Under the pieces are notes generated by a model that saw nothing but the letters and a program-made list of their open reading frames with translations, ran no database searches and was not told where the DNA came from. From positions 7,996,001-8,060,000 of the forward strand of contig NZ_CP030771.1 of NCBI RefSeq assembly GCF_006088715.1: a DNA stretch of 64,000 nt, written 5' to 3'. Positions 24,686 through 32,549 of this stretch are shown piece after piece (position 1 is the stretch's first letter; each line of letters opens with the position of its first letter). The DNA comes from Streptomyces sp. YIM 121038. Its GTDB lineage: Bacteria > Actinomycetota > Actinomycetes > Streptomycetales > Streptomycetaceae. A program made the translations under genes and the position numbers.

Positions 24686-24724
24686 CTGCATGCAGTGGTT
24701 AGAACGTAGTACTTCACTTGAAGT
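24686..24724. promoter_or_regulatory. Two palindromes in the DHFR-like/TetR divergent promoter
   Basis: ACTTCA-CT-TGAAGT (24711-24724, 6-2-6, perfect) and CTGCATGCAG (24686-24695, perfect) lie between the divergent genes. The first, 27 bp before the TetR start, is the best candidate operator for self-control by the TetR protein; the second lies nearer the reductase. Confidence 0.55.
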
Positions 24725-24750
24725 GGTGTCAAGGGAATCGAGAAGACGTC

Positions 24751-25320
24751 ATGAGGCAGAACCCCGCCCGCCGTACCGCCCTCCTGGACGCCGCGATCGA
24801 GGTGCTCGCGCGCGAAGGCTCCCGCGGTCTCACGCTGCGCGCGCTCGACGCGGAGGCGGAGGTCCCCAAGGGCACCGCGAGCAACTACTTCGCCGACCGC
24901 GCGCAGCTCCTTGCCCAGGTCATGCGGCGCATTCAGGAGCGCCTGCTGCCCGCGGAGGACGCGCTCGCCGACACGATGCGCGAGAAGCCCTCCACGGAGC
25001 TGGTGAGCACGCTCCTCAAGCAGCTGGTCGAGCGGATGCGGGCCGACCGCAGCAGCCATCTGGCCCTGCTCGAAATGCGTCTGGAAGCCACCCGCCGCCC
25101 CGAACTCCACGCCGAGCTGAGCCGGTTCATGGCCGACCAGCTGGAGGGCAACATCGGCTTCCACCTGGACGCGGGCCTGCCCGGCGACCGCACCGGCGCC
25201 GTCCTGCTCTACCTCGCCATGCTCGGCCTGATCGTCGACGACCTGACGGTGCCCGAGCTGCTCACGCCGTTCTCGGTCGACACGCTCATCGAGGAGCTGG
25301 CCCGACGGCTGCTGCGCTGA
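24751..25320 (+). CDS. TetR-family transcriptional repressor
   Basis: I use ATG 24751 (MRQNPARRTALLDAAIEVLA). An earlier in-frame ATG at 24718 lies inside the palindrome. The 189-residue protein has the TetR helix-turn-helix in residues 5-50 (AREGSRGLTLRALDAEAEVPKGTASNYFADRAQLL) and an all-helical ligand-binding C-domain (TELVSTLLKQLVERM, LALLEMRLEATRRPEL, AVLLYLAMLGLIVDDL). The KGTASNYF recognition helix is common in actinomycete TetR proteins paired with small oxidoreductases. It is divergent from the DHFR-like gene, which it probably represses together with itself. Ligand unknown. Confidence 0.9.
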   Translation: MRQNPARRTALLDAAIEVLAREGSRGLTLRALDAEAEVPKGTASNYFADRAQLLAQVMRRIQERLLPAEDALADTMREKPSTELVSTLLKQLVERMRADRSSHLALLEMRLEATRRPELHAELSRFMADQLEGNIGFHLDAGLPGDRTGAVLLYLAMLGLIVDDLTVPELLTPFSVDTLIEELARRLLR

Positions 25321-25340
25321 CCGCGCGCGAAGGGCCCTGG

Positions 25341-25387
25341 TAAGGGGCGGCTAGGGGTACTCGGACGCCGGTGCGCCGCCCTACTGT
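25341..25387 (+). promoter_or_regulatory. WAGGGG direct repeat plus -10-like sequence (candidate LAL-type site, no known gene behind it)
   Basis: TAAGGGGCGGCTAGGGGT (25341-25358) has GGGG runs 11 bp apart, the same layout as the sites before PKS1, PKS2 and the amine oxidase. TACTGT (25382-25387) lies 28 bp after the second GGGG. It points into the gap between the convergent TetR and phosphopantetheinyl transferase genes. Function inferred from pattern only. Confidence 0.4.
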
Positions 25388-25393
25388 GGAAAG

Positions 25394-25492
25394 CGGAAGA
25401 GCCGCTTGCCGTGCCGCGGGGCTCTTCGGCCAGAGCCGGTCGCCGGAGCGGCGACTCCTTCCCTTTCCCCCAGGGAAGGACCCGCCGCTCCG
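25394..25492 (+). ncRNA. Structured intergenic element: two strong hairpins, possible small RNA and/or terminator
   Basis: Hairpin 1: GAAGAGCC (25396-25403) with GGCTCTTC (25420-25427). Hairpin 2: CGGAGCGGCG (25444-25453) with CGCCGCTCCG (25483-25492), continued inside by CCTTCCC (25457-25463) with GGGAAGG (25473-25479). The second at least should work as a bidirectional terminator for the TetR and phosphopantetheinyl transferase genes. A promoter-like site just upstream raises the possibility of a short RNA of about 100 nt. Confidence 0.4.
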
Positions 25493-25517
25493 GGCCGGTG
25501 TGCCGCCCGTCCGCCGC

Positions 25518-26264
25518 TCAGCCCCCGGGGCGCAGCGCGATCGCGGTGAGGACCAGGCCGTCGCACGCCAGCCAGCGGCCCGTGAGCTCCTGGGGAAAGC
25601 CGAGGTCCCGTACGGGCGGCAGGATCCGCGCGGTGAACTCGCCCGCCCCCGGATCCGCGGACCGGCCGAAGGTGACGTCGGCCTCCTCGAACCCCAACGG
25701 CCTGCGCGTGAGCGGATACCAGGTCTTGTAGACGCTCTCCTTGGCGCTGAACAGGACCCGGTCCCAGCGCACCGCGGGCCACCGCTCCAGATGTGCCCGT
25801 ACGCGCACCTGTTCCGCGGGCAGCGCCACGGCCTCCAGGACCCCCTCGGGCAGCGGCTCGCCGGGCGTCGCGTCGATGCCGACCGAGCGGACGCGCGCGG
25901 CCGGGGCGACGGCGGCGCCGCGGTAGCCCGCGCAGTGCGTGATGCTGCCGACGACACCGGCGGGCCAGCGCGGCGAGCCCTTGACGTCGGGCAGGATGGC
26001 CGCGGCGGGCCGCCCCAGGTCCTGGAGCGCGCGGTGCGCGCAGTGGCGGCCCGTGGTGAACTCGCGCCGCCGTGCCTCCACCGACCGTGCGATCAGGGCC
26101 TCTTCGTCGGGGTGCAGGACGACGCCCTCCGGGTCGTGGGTGCACTCGCGGCAGTGAACGTCCTCGGGGACGATCCGCGCGAGGAGCGACGGCGGCGCCC
26201 CGCGCGCCCCGCTGTCCTGCGCGTGGCCGTGGCCCGTGCCGTCCCGCGGTGCGCCGACGTTCAC
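25518..26264 (-). CDS. 4'-phosphopantetheinyl transferase (Sfp/EntD type)
   Basis: GTG 26264-26262 overlaps the stop of the upstream gene (GTGA), so translation is coupled. The 248-residue protein has the EntD/PptT-like N-terminus (DEEALIARSVEARRREFTTGRHCAHRAL), then KGSPRWPAGVVGSITHCAGY, the magnesium-binding VGIDATPGEPLPEGV, and the catalytic FSAKESVYKTWYPL (W/F-x-x-K-E-x-x-x-K). Known reaction: transfer of phosphopantetheine from CoA to the serine of carrier proteins. It lies about 2.6 kb left of the LAL regulator, so it could prime the ACP domains of the PKS here (six are complete in the window), but Streptomyces often have one shared Sfp-type enzyme and the left-flank setting does not prove a link. 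Confidence 0.92.
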   Translation of the reverse strand: MNVGAPRDGTGHGHAQDSGARGAPPSLLARIVPEDVHCRECTHDPEGVVLHPDEEALIARSVEARRREFTTGRHCAHRALQDLGRPAAAILPDVKGSPRWPAGVVGSITHCAGYRGAAVAPAARVRSVGIDATPGEPLPEGVLEAVALPAEQVRVRAHLERWPAVRWDRVLFSAKESVYKTWYPLTRRPLGFEEADVTFGRSADPGAGEFTARILPPVRDLGFPQELTGRWLACDGLVLTAIALRPGG

Positions 26265-27538
26265 GGCGTGCCTTCCTTCTCGCGGTCCTGGTCTTCCCGG
26301 CCCTCTTTCTCCTCCCGGGCGCGCGAGCCGTCCGGGTCCTTGCTCCGGCCGCGCGCGGGCAGGTAGACGAGCAGTTCGGTGGCGACGAAGCGCACGACGA
26401 ACGTCGTCAGGAGGGCGATCGCGGTGGCGGGCAGGACCGCCATGTCCGCGCCGTCGACGAGCAGCGCGATGAGGGGGATGCGCAGCAGCAGATCGGCGTT
26501 GGCGAGCAGCGCGAAGCGGCCGAGGCGGTCGGCCCAGTGGCGGTGCTCGCGCCGGCCGCGGAAGAGCAGCAGGTCGATGAGGACGAAGTTCCACAGCACG
26601 CCGAACTGGTTGGCCACGATCTCGGCCGGGAGGTAGTGCAGCCCCATCGCCGTGAGCCCGGCGAGGCCGAGGAGGTTGGGCACGAAGCCGGTCAGGCCGA
26701 TGACGCCGAAGGCGACGATGCGGGCCACGGGGGTCGCGGTGCGCAGGGACACCAGGTGGTTCAGGAAGCGCAGGCCCTCGCGCACGGTCGACTTCGACTC
26801 GCCCGCGTACCGCTCCTGGAAGGAGAAGGGCACCTCGGCGACCGTGCGCGGGCGGCAGCGGATGGCCAGTTCGAGCAGGATCTTGTAGCCCAGCGGCTTG
26901 AGGATGCCGGCCTGGGCGTGCACGGTGGCGCGGCGGATCGCGAAGAACCCGCTCATCGGGTCGCTGATGCCGCGCAGCGCGGAGGGGAAGAGGGACTTGG
27001 TCACCAGGGTCGAGGTGCGCGAGACCGCGACGCGGTAGCGGCCGGAGAGCCCGGCGTGGCTGCCGCCGCCCGCGTACCGGCTGGCGACGACGAGTTCGGC
27101 CCCCGTGCGGCGCCCCGTCTCGATCAGCTCGGGCAGCAGCGACGGCGGGTGCTGGAGGTCGGCGTCCATGACGACGAGCCACTCCGAAGCGGCGGCCTTC
27201 ATGCCCTCCACCACGGCTCCGCTCAGGCCGCCCGTCGGGGTTTCCCTGTGGATGACGTTCACGGGGAACGGGCAGGTGAGGGCGGCGCGCTCGATCGCGG
27301 CCGGAGTGTCGTCGGTGCTGTCGTCGACGAACAGGGCCTCGCAGTCCAGGTGCCCGGGCAGGGCGGCCGCGAGCCGCGTGAGCAACTCCTCGACGTTGTC
27401 CGCCTCGTTGAACGTCGGGATGATCACGGTGACGGTGGTCCGCACCCCGTCCGGAGCGAGGTGGCCGAGGCCTTCGGACACCGTCGCGTCGGCGGCTCGT
27501 TCGGCGTCGGAGCCGGGGCAGGCGCCGGGCGCGGTCAT
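26261..27538 (-). CDS. GT2 glycosyltransferase fused to a GtrA membrane domain
   Basis: ATG 27538-27536 gives 425 residues. Residues about 35-250 form a DPM1/GtrB-like GT2 domain: TVIIPTFNEADNVEELL, ALFVDDSTDDTPAAI, WLVVMDADLQHPPSLLPEL (DAD metal site), VVASRYAGGGSHAGLSG and DPMSGFFAIRR. Residues about 265-395 form a four-helix GtrA domain (ARIVAFGVIGLTGFVPNLLGLAGL, EIVANQFGVLWNFVLIDLLLF). Such proteins load a sugar onto polyprenyl phosphate and may help flip it. The C-terminal 35 residues are charged (KDPDGSRAREEKEGREDQDREKEG). The stop overlaps the phosphopantetheinyl transferase start by 4 bp. A role in cell-envelope or lipid-linked glycosylation is likely; a role in sugar decoration of the polyketide is possible but unproven. 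Confidence 0.85.
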   Translation of the reverse strand: MTAPGACPGSDAERAADATVSEGLGHLAPDGVRTTVTVIIPTFNEADNVEELLTRLAAALPGHLDCEALFVDDSTDDTPAAIERAALTCPFPVNVIHRETPTGGLSGAVVEGMKAAASEWLVVMDADLQHPPSLLPELIETGRRTGAELVVASRYAGGGSHAGLSGRYRVAVSRTSTLVTKSLFPSALRGISDPMSGFFAIRRATVHAQAGILKPLGYKILLELAIRCRPRTVAEVPFSFQERYAGESKSTVREGLRFLNHLVSLRTATPVARIVAFGVIGLTGFVPNLLGLAGLTAMGLHYLPAEIVANQFGVLWNFVLIDLLLFRGRREHRHWADRLGRFALLANADLLLRIPLIALLVDGADMAVLPATAIALLTTFVVRFVATELLVYLPARGRSKDPDGSRAREEKEGREDQDREKEGTP

Positions 27539-27588
27539 CGGGGCACGCTTCCGGGTCGGAGCGCGCTCGGTGTCTGCTTCTTCGCCAT
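27535..27588 (-). CDS. Possible 17-residue leader peptide overlapping the GT2-GtrA start
   Basis: ATG 27588-27586 follows GAGGACGACG and encodes MAKKQTPSALRPGSVPR, ending TGA (27537-27535) that overlaps the next ATG as ATGA. The layout (own ribosome site, 4-bp overlap) fits a short translated leader that couples to the downstream gene, whose own ribosome site is weak. It could also be chance. Confidence 0.35.
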   Translation of the reverse strand: MAKKQTPSALRPGSVPR

Positions 27589-28847
27589 CGTCGTCCTCTA
27601 CGGGTCTGCGCGCGTGCGTCCCACGCGAGCGCGTCACATCGGCGTGCCCTGGCCGGCAGGCGTTTCCGGGAGGATCACGGGTGACCGCCCGTGGGGTCGT
27701 GGCACTGCGGGGCGCGTCGGGCCCGGGGAGGGCGGGGTCGCCGACGACCGCTGGCGTCACTGTCGTACCGGTGATTCCTCCCGCCGGAGGCTAGCCGTGG
27801 CCCGTGGCGCCCTCCACCCCTATCCGTCCCCTAGGGCCTGCCCGACGGGACGGCGCGGCGTCCCGTCGGACACGCCCTGGCGGTGGGTCCGGTGCCCGCG
27901 GCGGTGAAGCCGGAGTGTGGCCCAGCGCACAAAAAAGGGGCTTTGTGGCGACGGCCGGGCGTTCGGCCGAGTTCGCATGTGCCGGAGGCGAGTTGCTCCT
28001 CCCGTTCGCGCCGCCAAAGCGCGCGGCGGCCCGGAAACACGGGCGTAACAATGGGGCGCGACCGGCACGCCGGTGCGCCGACGCTCCCGGCCGTGCGGCG
28101 GGGCTTCCGCCGGTAACTCGGCCGGGACGTCGGGCGGGCCGGTCGCGTCCCGGGAACTTTCACAGGGAATTTTGCCGTCGGATTGCCGCTGGATTGTTTT
28201 TGGTTTCCATTCGGGAGAGGCCCCGTTGGCGTGCCCGTGGATGCGTTTGCCTAACGCGTTCTTAACGCCCGCTGCGGCGGGCGCGCGGATGGCCGACCGC
28301 CGATGGGCCGTCAAATCGGTGTGCGCCGCCGCGCTTTGGGTAGCCGGGGCGACGGGGGATCATGCGGTGGCGGCCTTCGGAGGGGAGCCCCCGGGGGGTA
28401 GTGCCGGGTCTGCCGGGCTTGTCGGGATCGGACGCCCATGTGGGCTGTGGCCAGGCATGTTTCCGGACAGTGTGGCGCGATGGGCGCTGGGTCATGACGC
28501 CGTGGCCAGTTGAGTCTTCTCCTTTCTCACAATTGGAGTTTAAGGCTCCGCATGTGACGGGCCGATCGCCCGGGCCTATATCACAGACATGGCCGGAGTG
28601 GGGAGGGCTGAACGTTGCGAGTCATCGTGGATTTGGGGGGTGGGCTCACTTCTTTCGGGGCTACCTCGCCGTCAAGTTTCAGTCATAGTTGTGTTGTTGA
28701 CTGAGTGCCCCAAGAGCCCCGGCGGAGATATTTGGAATATGCCCTGGTATCCTGCTTCAGGCTCCTGAGGCAACTTGATGAGTGCGATATGCGAATAAGG
28801 CGCCCAGTGCAGTTTGCGATAATTTCTTACGGGGAGGAAACCGCACT
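27589..28847. other. Long non-coding region left of the PKS cluster activator
   Basis: About 1.26 kb without a convincing gene. The left half is GC-rich; some open frames occur but show no domain and no ribosome site. From about 28140 to 28850 the DNA is clearly richer in A+T than its surroundings. It contains TCAGTCA/TGACTGA (28679-28685 and 28698-28704, 12-base loop), ATATT-TGG-AATAT (28728-28740), and GATAAT (28818-28823), a possible -10 for the LAL gene just before its GGGGAGG ribosome site (28831-28837). This is the probable regulatory region of the activator and the left border of the cluster. Confidence 0.6.
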
Positions 28848-31697
28848 ATGAGCCTGGTCGAGCGAGTCGATGAGTGGGCTCTCTTGGAGGACGTTCTGGC
28901 GAACAGCGCGGAGCGGCCTTCCCGTGTTGTGTTGATAAGAGGTCCGGTGGCCACCGGCAAGAGCGAGTTGCTGAACAGCGTCGCCGACGAGGCGGAGGCC
29001 CGAGGCCTGACCGTGCTCAAGGCGACGGGTTTACGGGCCGAGCGCACCACGCCCATGGCGGTCTTCGGTCAACTGCTCCTCCACGCCGACCAGGTGGCGG
29101 AGCAGGACGCCGGAGCGACCGCGCGCGTGGCGCGTCTGCTCGACGACGCCAAGTTCACCGCCATGCTCCGCGATCCCGACAGCGAGCGCGAGGAGCACGT
29201 ACGCGCCCATGTGATGCGGTCCCTGACCATGGCCCTGCGGGCCCTGGCCCGCGGCGGACCGCTGGCCGTCCTCGTGGACGACGTCCAGTACGCCGACATC
29301 CCGTCCCTCCAGTGCCTGCAGTACGCCATGCGGGAGCTGCGGGCCAAGCCCGTCGTGATCGTCCTCGGCCTGCGGACCGGGCCGCACGCCGAACGGCCCA
29401 TGTTCAGCGCGGAACTGCTGCGCCACCCCCGCCTGACCCAGCTGCGGCTCACCACCTTCGGCGAGTCCGGCACGGCGGAGCTGCTGCGCGCGCACCTCGA
29501 CGAGGCCGCGGCACACGGCCTCGCGCCCGACGTCCACCGGCTCAGCGGCGGCAACCCCCTCCTGGTGCGGGCCCTGATCCACGACCTGCTCGCCCACGGG
29601 CCGCTCGACCACGACCAGCGGGCCACCGGGTCCGGCACCGGCAACGCCCTGCCCACCGGGCGCACCGTGCCCGCGGGCGACGCCTACCGGCAGTCCGTGC
29701 TCAGCTGCCTGCACCGCGGCGAGGACGCCGTCCTCGCCGTCGCCCGCGGCATCGCGGTCCTGGACGACGCCGCGTCCGAGGCGACGCTCGCCGACCTGCT
29801 CGACCTCGACCGCGAGACCGTCGCGCGCGGCCTGCGCGCGCTCGCGGCGGCCGGTCTCACCGACGAGGGCGCCTTCCGCCACCCCCTGGCGCGGACCGCC
29901 GTGCTCGACGACCTGGCGCGCGAGGACCGCATCGGGCTGCACCGGCGCGCGGCCCTGCTGCTGCGCCGCCACGGCGCCGAACCGCCCGTCGTGGCCCGGC
30001 ACATCGTCGCCACCGGCGAGGTCGAGGGCGCCGAGTCCCTCGACGTGCTGTGGGAGACGGCCACCCGCGCCCGGCGCGACGAGGACGTCTCGCTCGCCAT
30101 CGCCTGCCTCCACCTGGCCGACGAGAGCTGCCCGCGCGGGGAGCGGCGCAGCGAGATCCTCGCCGAACTGGCCCGCCTCGCCTGGCGGGTGCGGCCCTCG
30201 ACCCTCGGACCGCACCTGGGCGCGCTGCGCGCCGCCTTCGACGAGGGCTGGCTCGCCGAGCAGGCCGTGCCCGTGCTGATCTCGGGCCTGCTGTGGCAGG
30301 GCAGGTTCGACGAGGCCGCCGAGGTCGCCCGCAAGGGCCAAGTCGCCTACGAGGGCGCCTCCGCCGTCAGCGGCTACCTGGCGTCCGGCGCGGTGCGCAC
30401 CACCTACCCGACGCTGCGCGAGCGCATCGGCGCCGACAACTGGCCCGCGCCGCACAGCACCTGGGACGTCCTGACGACACCGGGCTGCGACGCCCGCGGC
30501 CGCGTCGGCGCCGCCCTCAACGCCGTCCTGTCCCGCGGCGTGGACCCGCACGCCGCCGACCTCGCCGAGACCGTCCTGCAGGGCACCCGGCTGAGCGACG
30601 CCACCCTGGAGACGCTCACCGCCGCCCTGTCGGTCCTCATCTACTGCGACCGTCTCGGCCGGGCCGCGCACTGGTGCGACGCGCTCCTTCGCGAGGCCAC
30701 CCGGCTCGGCGGGCCGGGCTGGCAGGCGCCGCTGTCCGCGATCAGGGCGACCATCGCCCTGCGCCAGGGCAGCGCGCCGGACGCCGTGCGGTACGCGCTC
30801 ACCGCCCTGTCGTGGATCTCGCCCCAGGGCTGGGGCGTCGGCATCGGCTCGATCCTGGCCACCCTGGTCTCGGCGCACACCGCGATGGGCCAGTACGAGC
30901 AGGCCATGGCCTATCTGGACCACCACATCCCGGAAGGCCTCCCGGAGACCCGCTACGGCCTGGAACTCAGCTATGCGCGCGGTCAGCTCTACGCCGCCAT
31001 GGGGCGGGTGCGCCCGGCCCTCGACGACTTCCTCACCTGCGGCGAGCTGATGACCCGCTGGGGCATCGACCAGCCGGCGCTGGTGCCGTGGCGGTCGGCG
31101 GCCGCGGAGATGCACCTGCGCACGGGCGGCGAGGCCGAGGCCGACCGGCTCGTCAGGGAGCAACTGGCCAAGTGCGGCCCGGGGCAGTCCCGCACCCGCG
31201 CCCAGACGCTGCGCGTGCTCGCCGAGGTGTCGGGCCTGCGGCGGCACCACCACGCGCTGCACGAGGCGATCGAGGAACTGGAGAAGTGCGAGGACCGGCT
31301 GGAACTGGTGCGGGCCCTGGGGGCGCTGAGCCGTTCCCATCACGCCCTGGGCGACCTGGGCCAGGCGCGGATGATGGCGCGGCGGGCGTGGCGCATCGCG
31401 CGCGACGCGCGGGCGGAGACGCTGTGCGAACAGCTGCTGCCGTACGGCGACGGCGAGGCGGGTGCGGCGGAGCGCCCGGCGCGGGGCGACGAGGCCTGCC
31501 CGGCGGAGGAACTGACCGACGCGGAGCGGCGCGTGGCGTCCCTGGCGTCGTTCGGGCACAGCAACCGCGAGATAGCGCGCAAGCTGTTCATCACCGTCAG
31601 TACGGTCGAACAGCATCTGACGCGGGTCTACCGGAAGTTGAACGTCTCCCGCCGCAAGGATCTCCCGCACGATCTGCTGGCGGACACGGCGTGCTGA
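28848..31697 (+). CDS. LAL-family (large LuxR) pathway activator with a TTA codon
   Basis: ATG 28848 lies 10 bp after GGGGAGG; an upstream in-frame ATG at 28782 lacks a ribosome site. The 949-residue protein has an AAA/STAND ATPase domain at the N-terminus (Walker A GPVATGKS, residues 32-39; Walker B LAVLVDDVQYAD, about 140). A long TPR-like helical middle follows, then a LuxR helix-turn-helix at the end (LTDAERRVASLASFG, NREIARKLFITVSTVEQHLTRVYRKLNV). LAL proteins are the usual switches of polyene and macrolide clusters. Codon 62 (29031-29033) is TTA, the codon read by the bldA tRNA, so translation should await the developmental switch. It is the only pathway-type activator in the window and the likely reader of the WAGGGG repeats. 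Confidence 0.93.
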   Translation: MSLVERVDEWALLEDVLANSAERPSRVVLIRGPVATGKSELLNSVADEAEARGLTVLKATGLRAERTTPMAVFGQLLLHADQVAEQDAGATARVARLLDDAKFTAMLRDPDSEREEHVRAHVMRSLTMALRALARGGPLAVLVDDVQYADIPSLQCLQYAMRELRAKPVVIVLGLRTGPHAERPMFSAELLRHPRLTQLRLTTFGESGTAELLRAHLDEAAAHGLAPDVHRLSGGNPLLVRALIHDLLAHGPLDHDQRATGSGTGNALPTGRTVPAGDAYRQSVLSCLHRGEDAVLAVARGIAVLDDAASEATLADLLDLDRETVARGLRALAAAGLTDEGAFRHPLARTAVLDDLAREDRIGLHRRAALLLRRHGAEPPVVARHIVATGEVEGAESLDVLWETATRARRDEDVSLAIACLHLADESCPRGERRSEILAELARLAWRVRPSTLGPHLGALRAAFDEGWLAEQAVPVLISGLLWQGRFDEAAEVARKGQVAYEGASAVSGYLASGAVRTTYPTLRERIGADNWPAPHSTWDVLTTPGCDARGRVGAALNAVLSRGVDPHAADLAETVLQGTRLSDATLETLTAALSVLIYCDRLGRAAHWCDALLREATRLGGPGWQAPLSAIRATIALRQGSAPDAVRYALTALSWISPQGWGVGIGSILATLVSAHTAMGQYEQAMAYLDHHIPEGLPETRYGLELSYARGQLYAAMGRVRPALDDFLTCGELMTRWGIDQPALVPWRSAAAEMHLRTGGEAEADRLVREQLAKCGPGQSRTRAQTLRVLAEVSGLRRHHHALHEAIEELEKCEDRLELVRALGALSRSHHALGDLGQARMMARRAWRIARDARAETLCEQLLPYGDGEAGAAERPARGDEACPAEELTDAERRVASLASFGHSNREIARKLFITVSTVEQHLTRVYRKLNVSRRKDLPHDLLADTAC

Positions 31698-31802
31698 GCC
31701 GCCCGTGGCGTTCTGACAACGTTGTGCTGACCGCTGATGACCACCAGTGGGGGGTGGCGGCCGCGGTCGTCGCCCCTGCGGGCGCGAGGGTGCGGAGCTC
31801 CG
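31698..31802. other. Convergent gap with a 10-bp palindrome
   Basis: Between the LAL gene and the convergent ABC-like gene. ACAACGTTGT (31716-31725) is a perfect palindrome and CCACC/GGTGG (31741-31757) can form a weak hairpin. No strong terminator is seen. Confidence 0.4.
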
Positions 31803-32549
31803 TCAGCGGGCGGTCGGCAGACAGCCGCAGCGCACCTGCCCGTCACAGACCATGAACAGACGGTCCGTCATGCGCCGGGCGACCTCCCTGGAACCGGAGG
31901 AGAACACCACGGTCCCGGTCGACGCCGCGTAGCGGCGAAGCACCCGGTGGAGGATCGTCTCCGACACCTCGTCCACGTCGTCCAGGGGGCGGCACAGCAA
32001 CAGCAGCTTCGGCACGTGCAGCAGCGCGCAGCCGACAGCGGTGCGCGAGCGCTGGCCCGGCGTGAGCCGGGCCACGGACGTGCGCTCCACGGCCCGCAGG
32101 CCCAGGGCTTCCGCTAAGTCCGTGGCGCGCCCGGCGGCGGTCTCCGGGGGCAGACCTCGGCGCAGACCGGCGGCCATCAGGGCATCGTGGACGGGCACTT
32201 CGGGCAACGGCATGCCCGCGGGGACCACCCCGACGAGGCGCCGCAGGGCATCGGGATCGGTCCGGGCGTCCACGCCGTGCACGGTGACGCGGCGGTCCGG
32301 ACCGCCGTCGTCGAGCAGCCGGTCCAGGAAACGGTCCGCCGAGCCGTCGTCCGAGACGACCGCGAGGCACGCGTGGCGCTCGACCCGCAGCAGGCGCTCG
32401 TGGCCGGGCGCCCCTTCGTGCGGGGGCGTCCCGGCGCCGTCCGCGCGCCGCACCTCCAGGGCCATCGGCTCCAGCCGGGCTCCATCGGGCGCGGCGCCCG
32501 GACGGTGGTCGTGCACCGCGAACCTTCGGCTGTCCGGCCCTGGATGCAT
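31803..32549 (-). CDS. Degenerate ABC-ATPase-like protein (catalytic motifs lost), with a TTA codon
   Basis: ATG 32549-32547 follows GAGGAGGCCTC. The 248-residue protein can be laid along a DrrA-type ATPase: LAVVSDDGSADRFLDRLL stands where LLGPNGAGKSTLLRLL would be, VTVHGVDARTDPDALRRLVGVVPAGMPLPE matches the Q-loop region, ARLTPGQRSRTAVGCALLHVP the signature (L-S-G-G-Q-R-x-R), and KLLLLCRPLDDVDE the Walker B L-L-F-L-D-E-P-x-x-x-L-D. So the Walker A G-K-S/T and the Walker B D-E are both gone, while the fold and length remain. It cannot be a normal ATPase; a binding or regulatory role is likely. It is intact, with a good ribosome site and an in-frame TTA (codon 145, 32117-32115). It sits between the activator and the oxidase gene. 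Confidence 0.75.
   Translation of the reverse strand: MHPGPDSRRFAVHDHRPGAAPDGARLEPMALEVRRADGAGTPPHEGAPGHERLLRVERHACLAVVSDDGSADRFLDRLLDDGGPDRRVTVHGVDARTDPDALRRLVGVVPAGMPLPEVPVHDALMAAGLRRGLPPETAAGRATDLAEALGLRAVERTSVARLTPGQRSRTAVGCALLHVPKLLLLCRPLDDVDEVSETILHRVLRRYAASTGTVVFSSGSREVARRMTDRLFMVCDGQVRCGCLPTAR

Noticed and set aside
27804..28513. Open frames of about 150 codons in the border region
   Set aside because: No ribosome site, no domain, and mixed third-position use; treated as non-coding.
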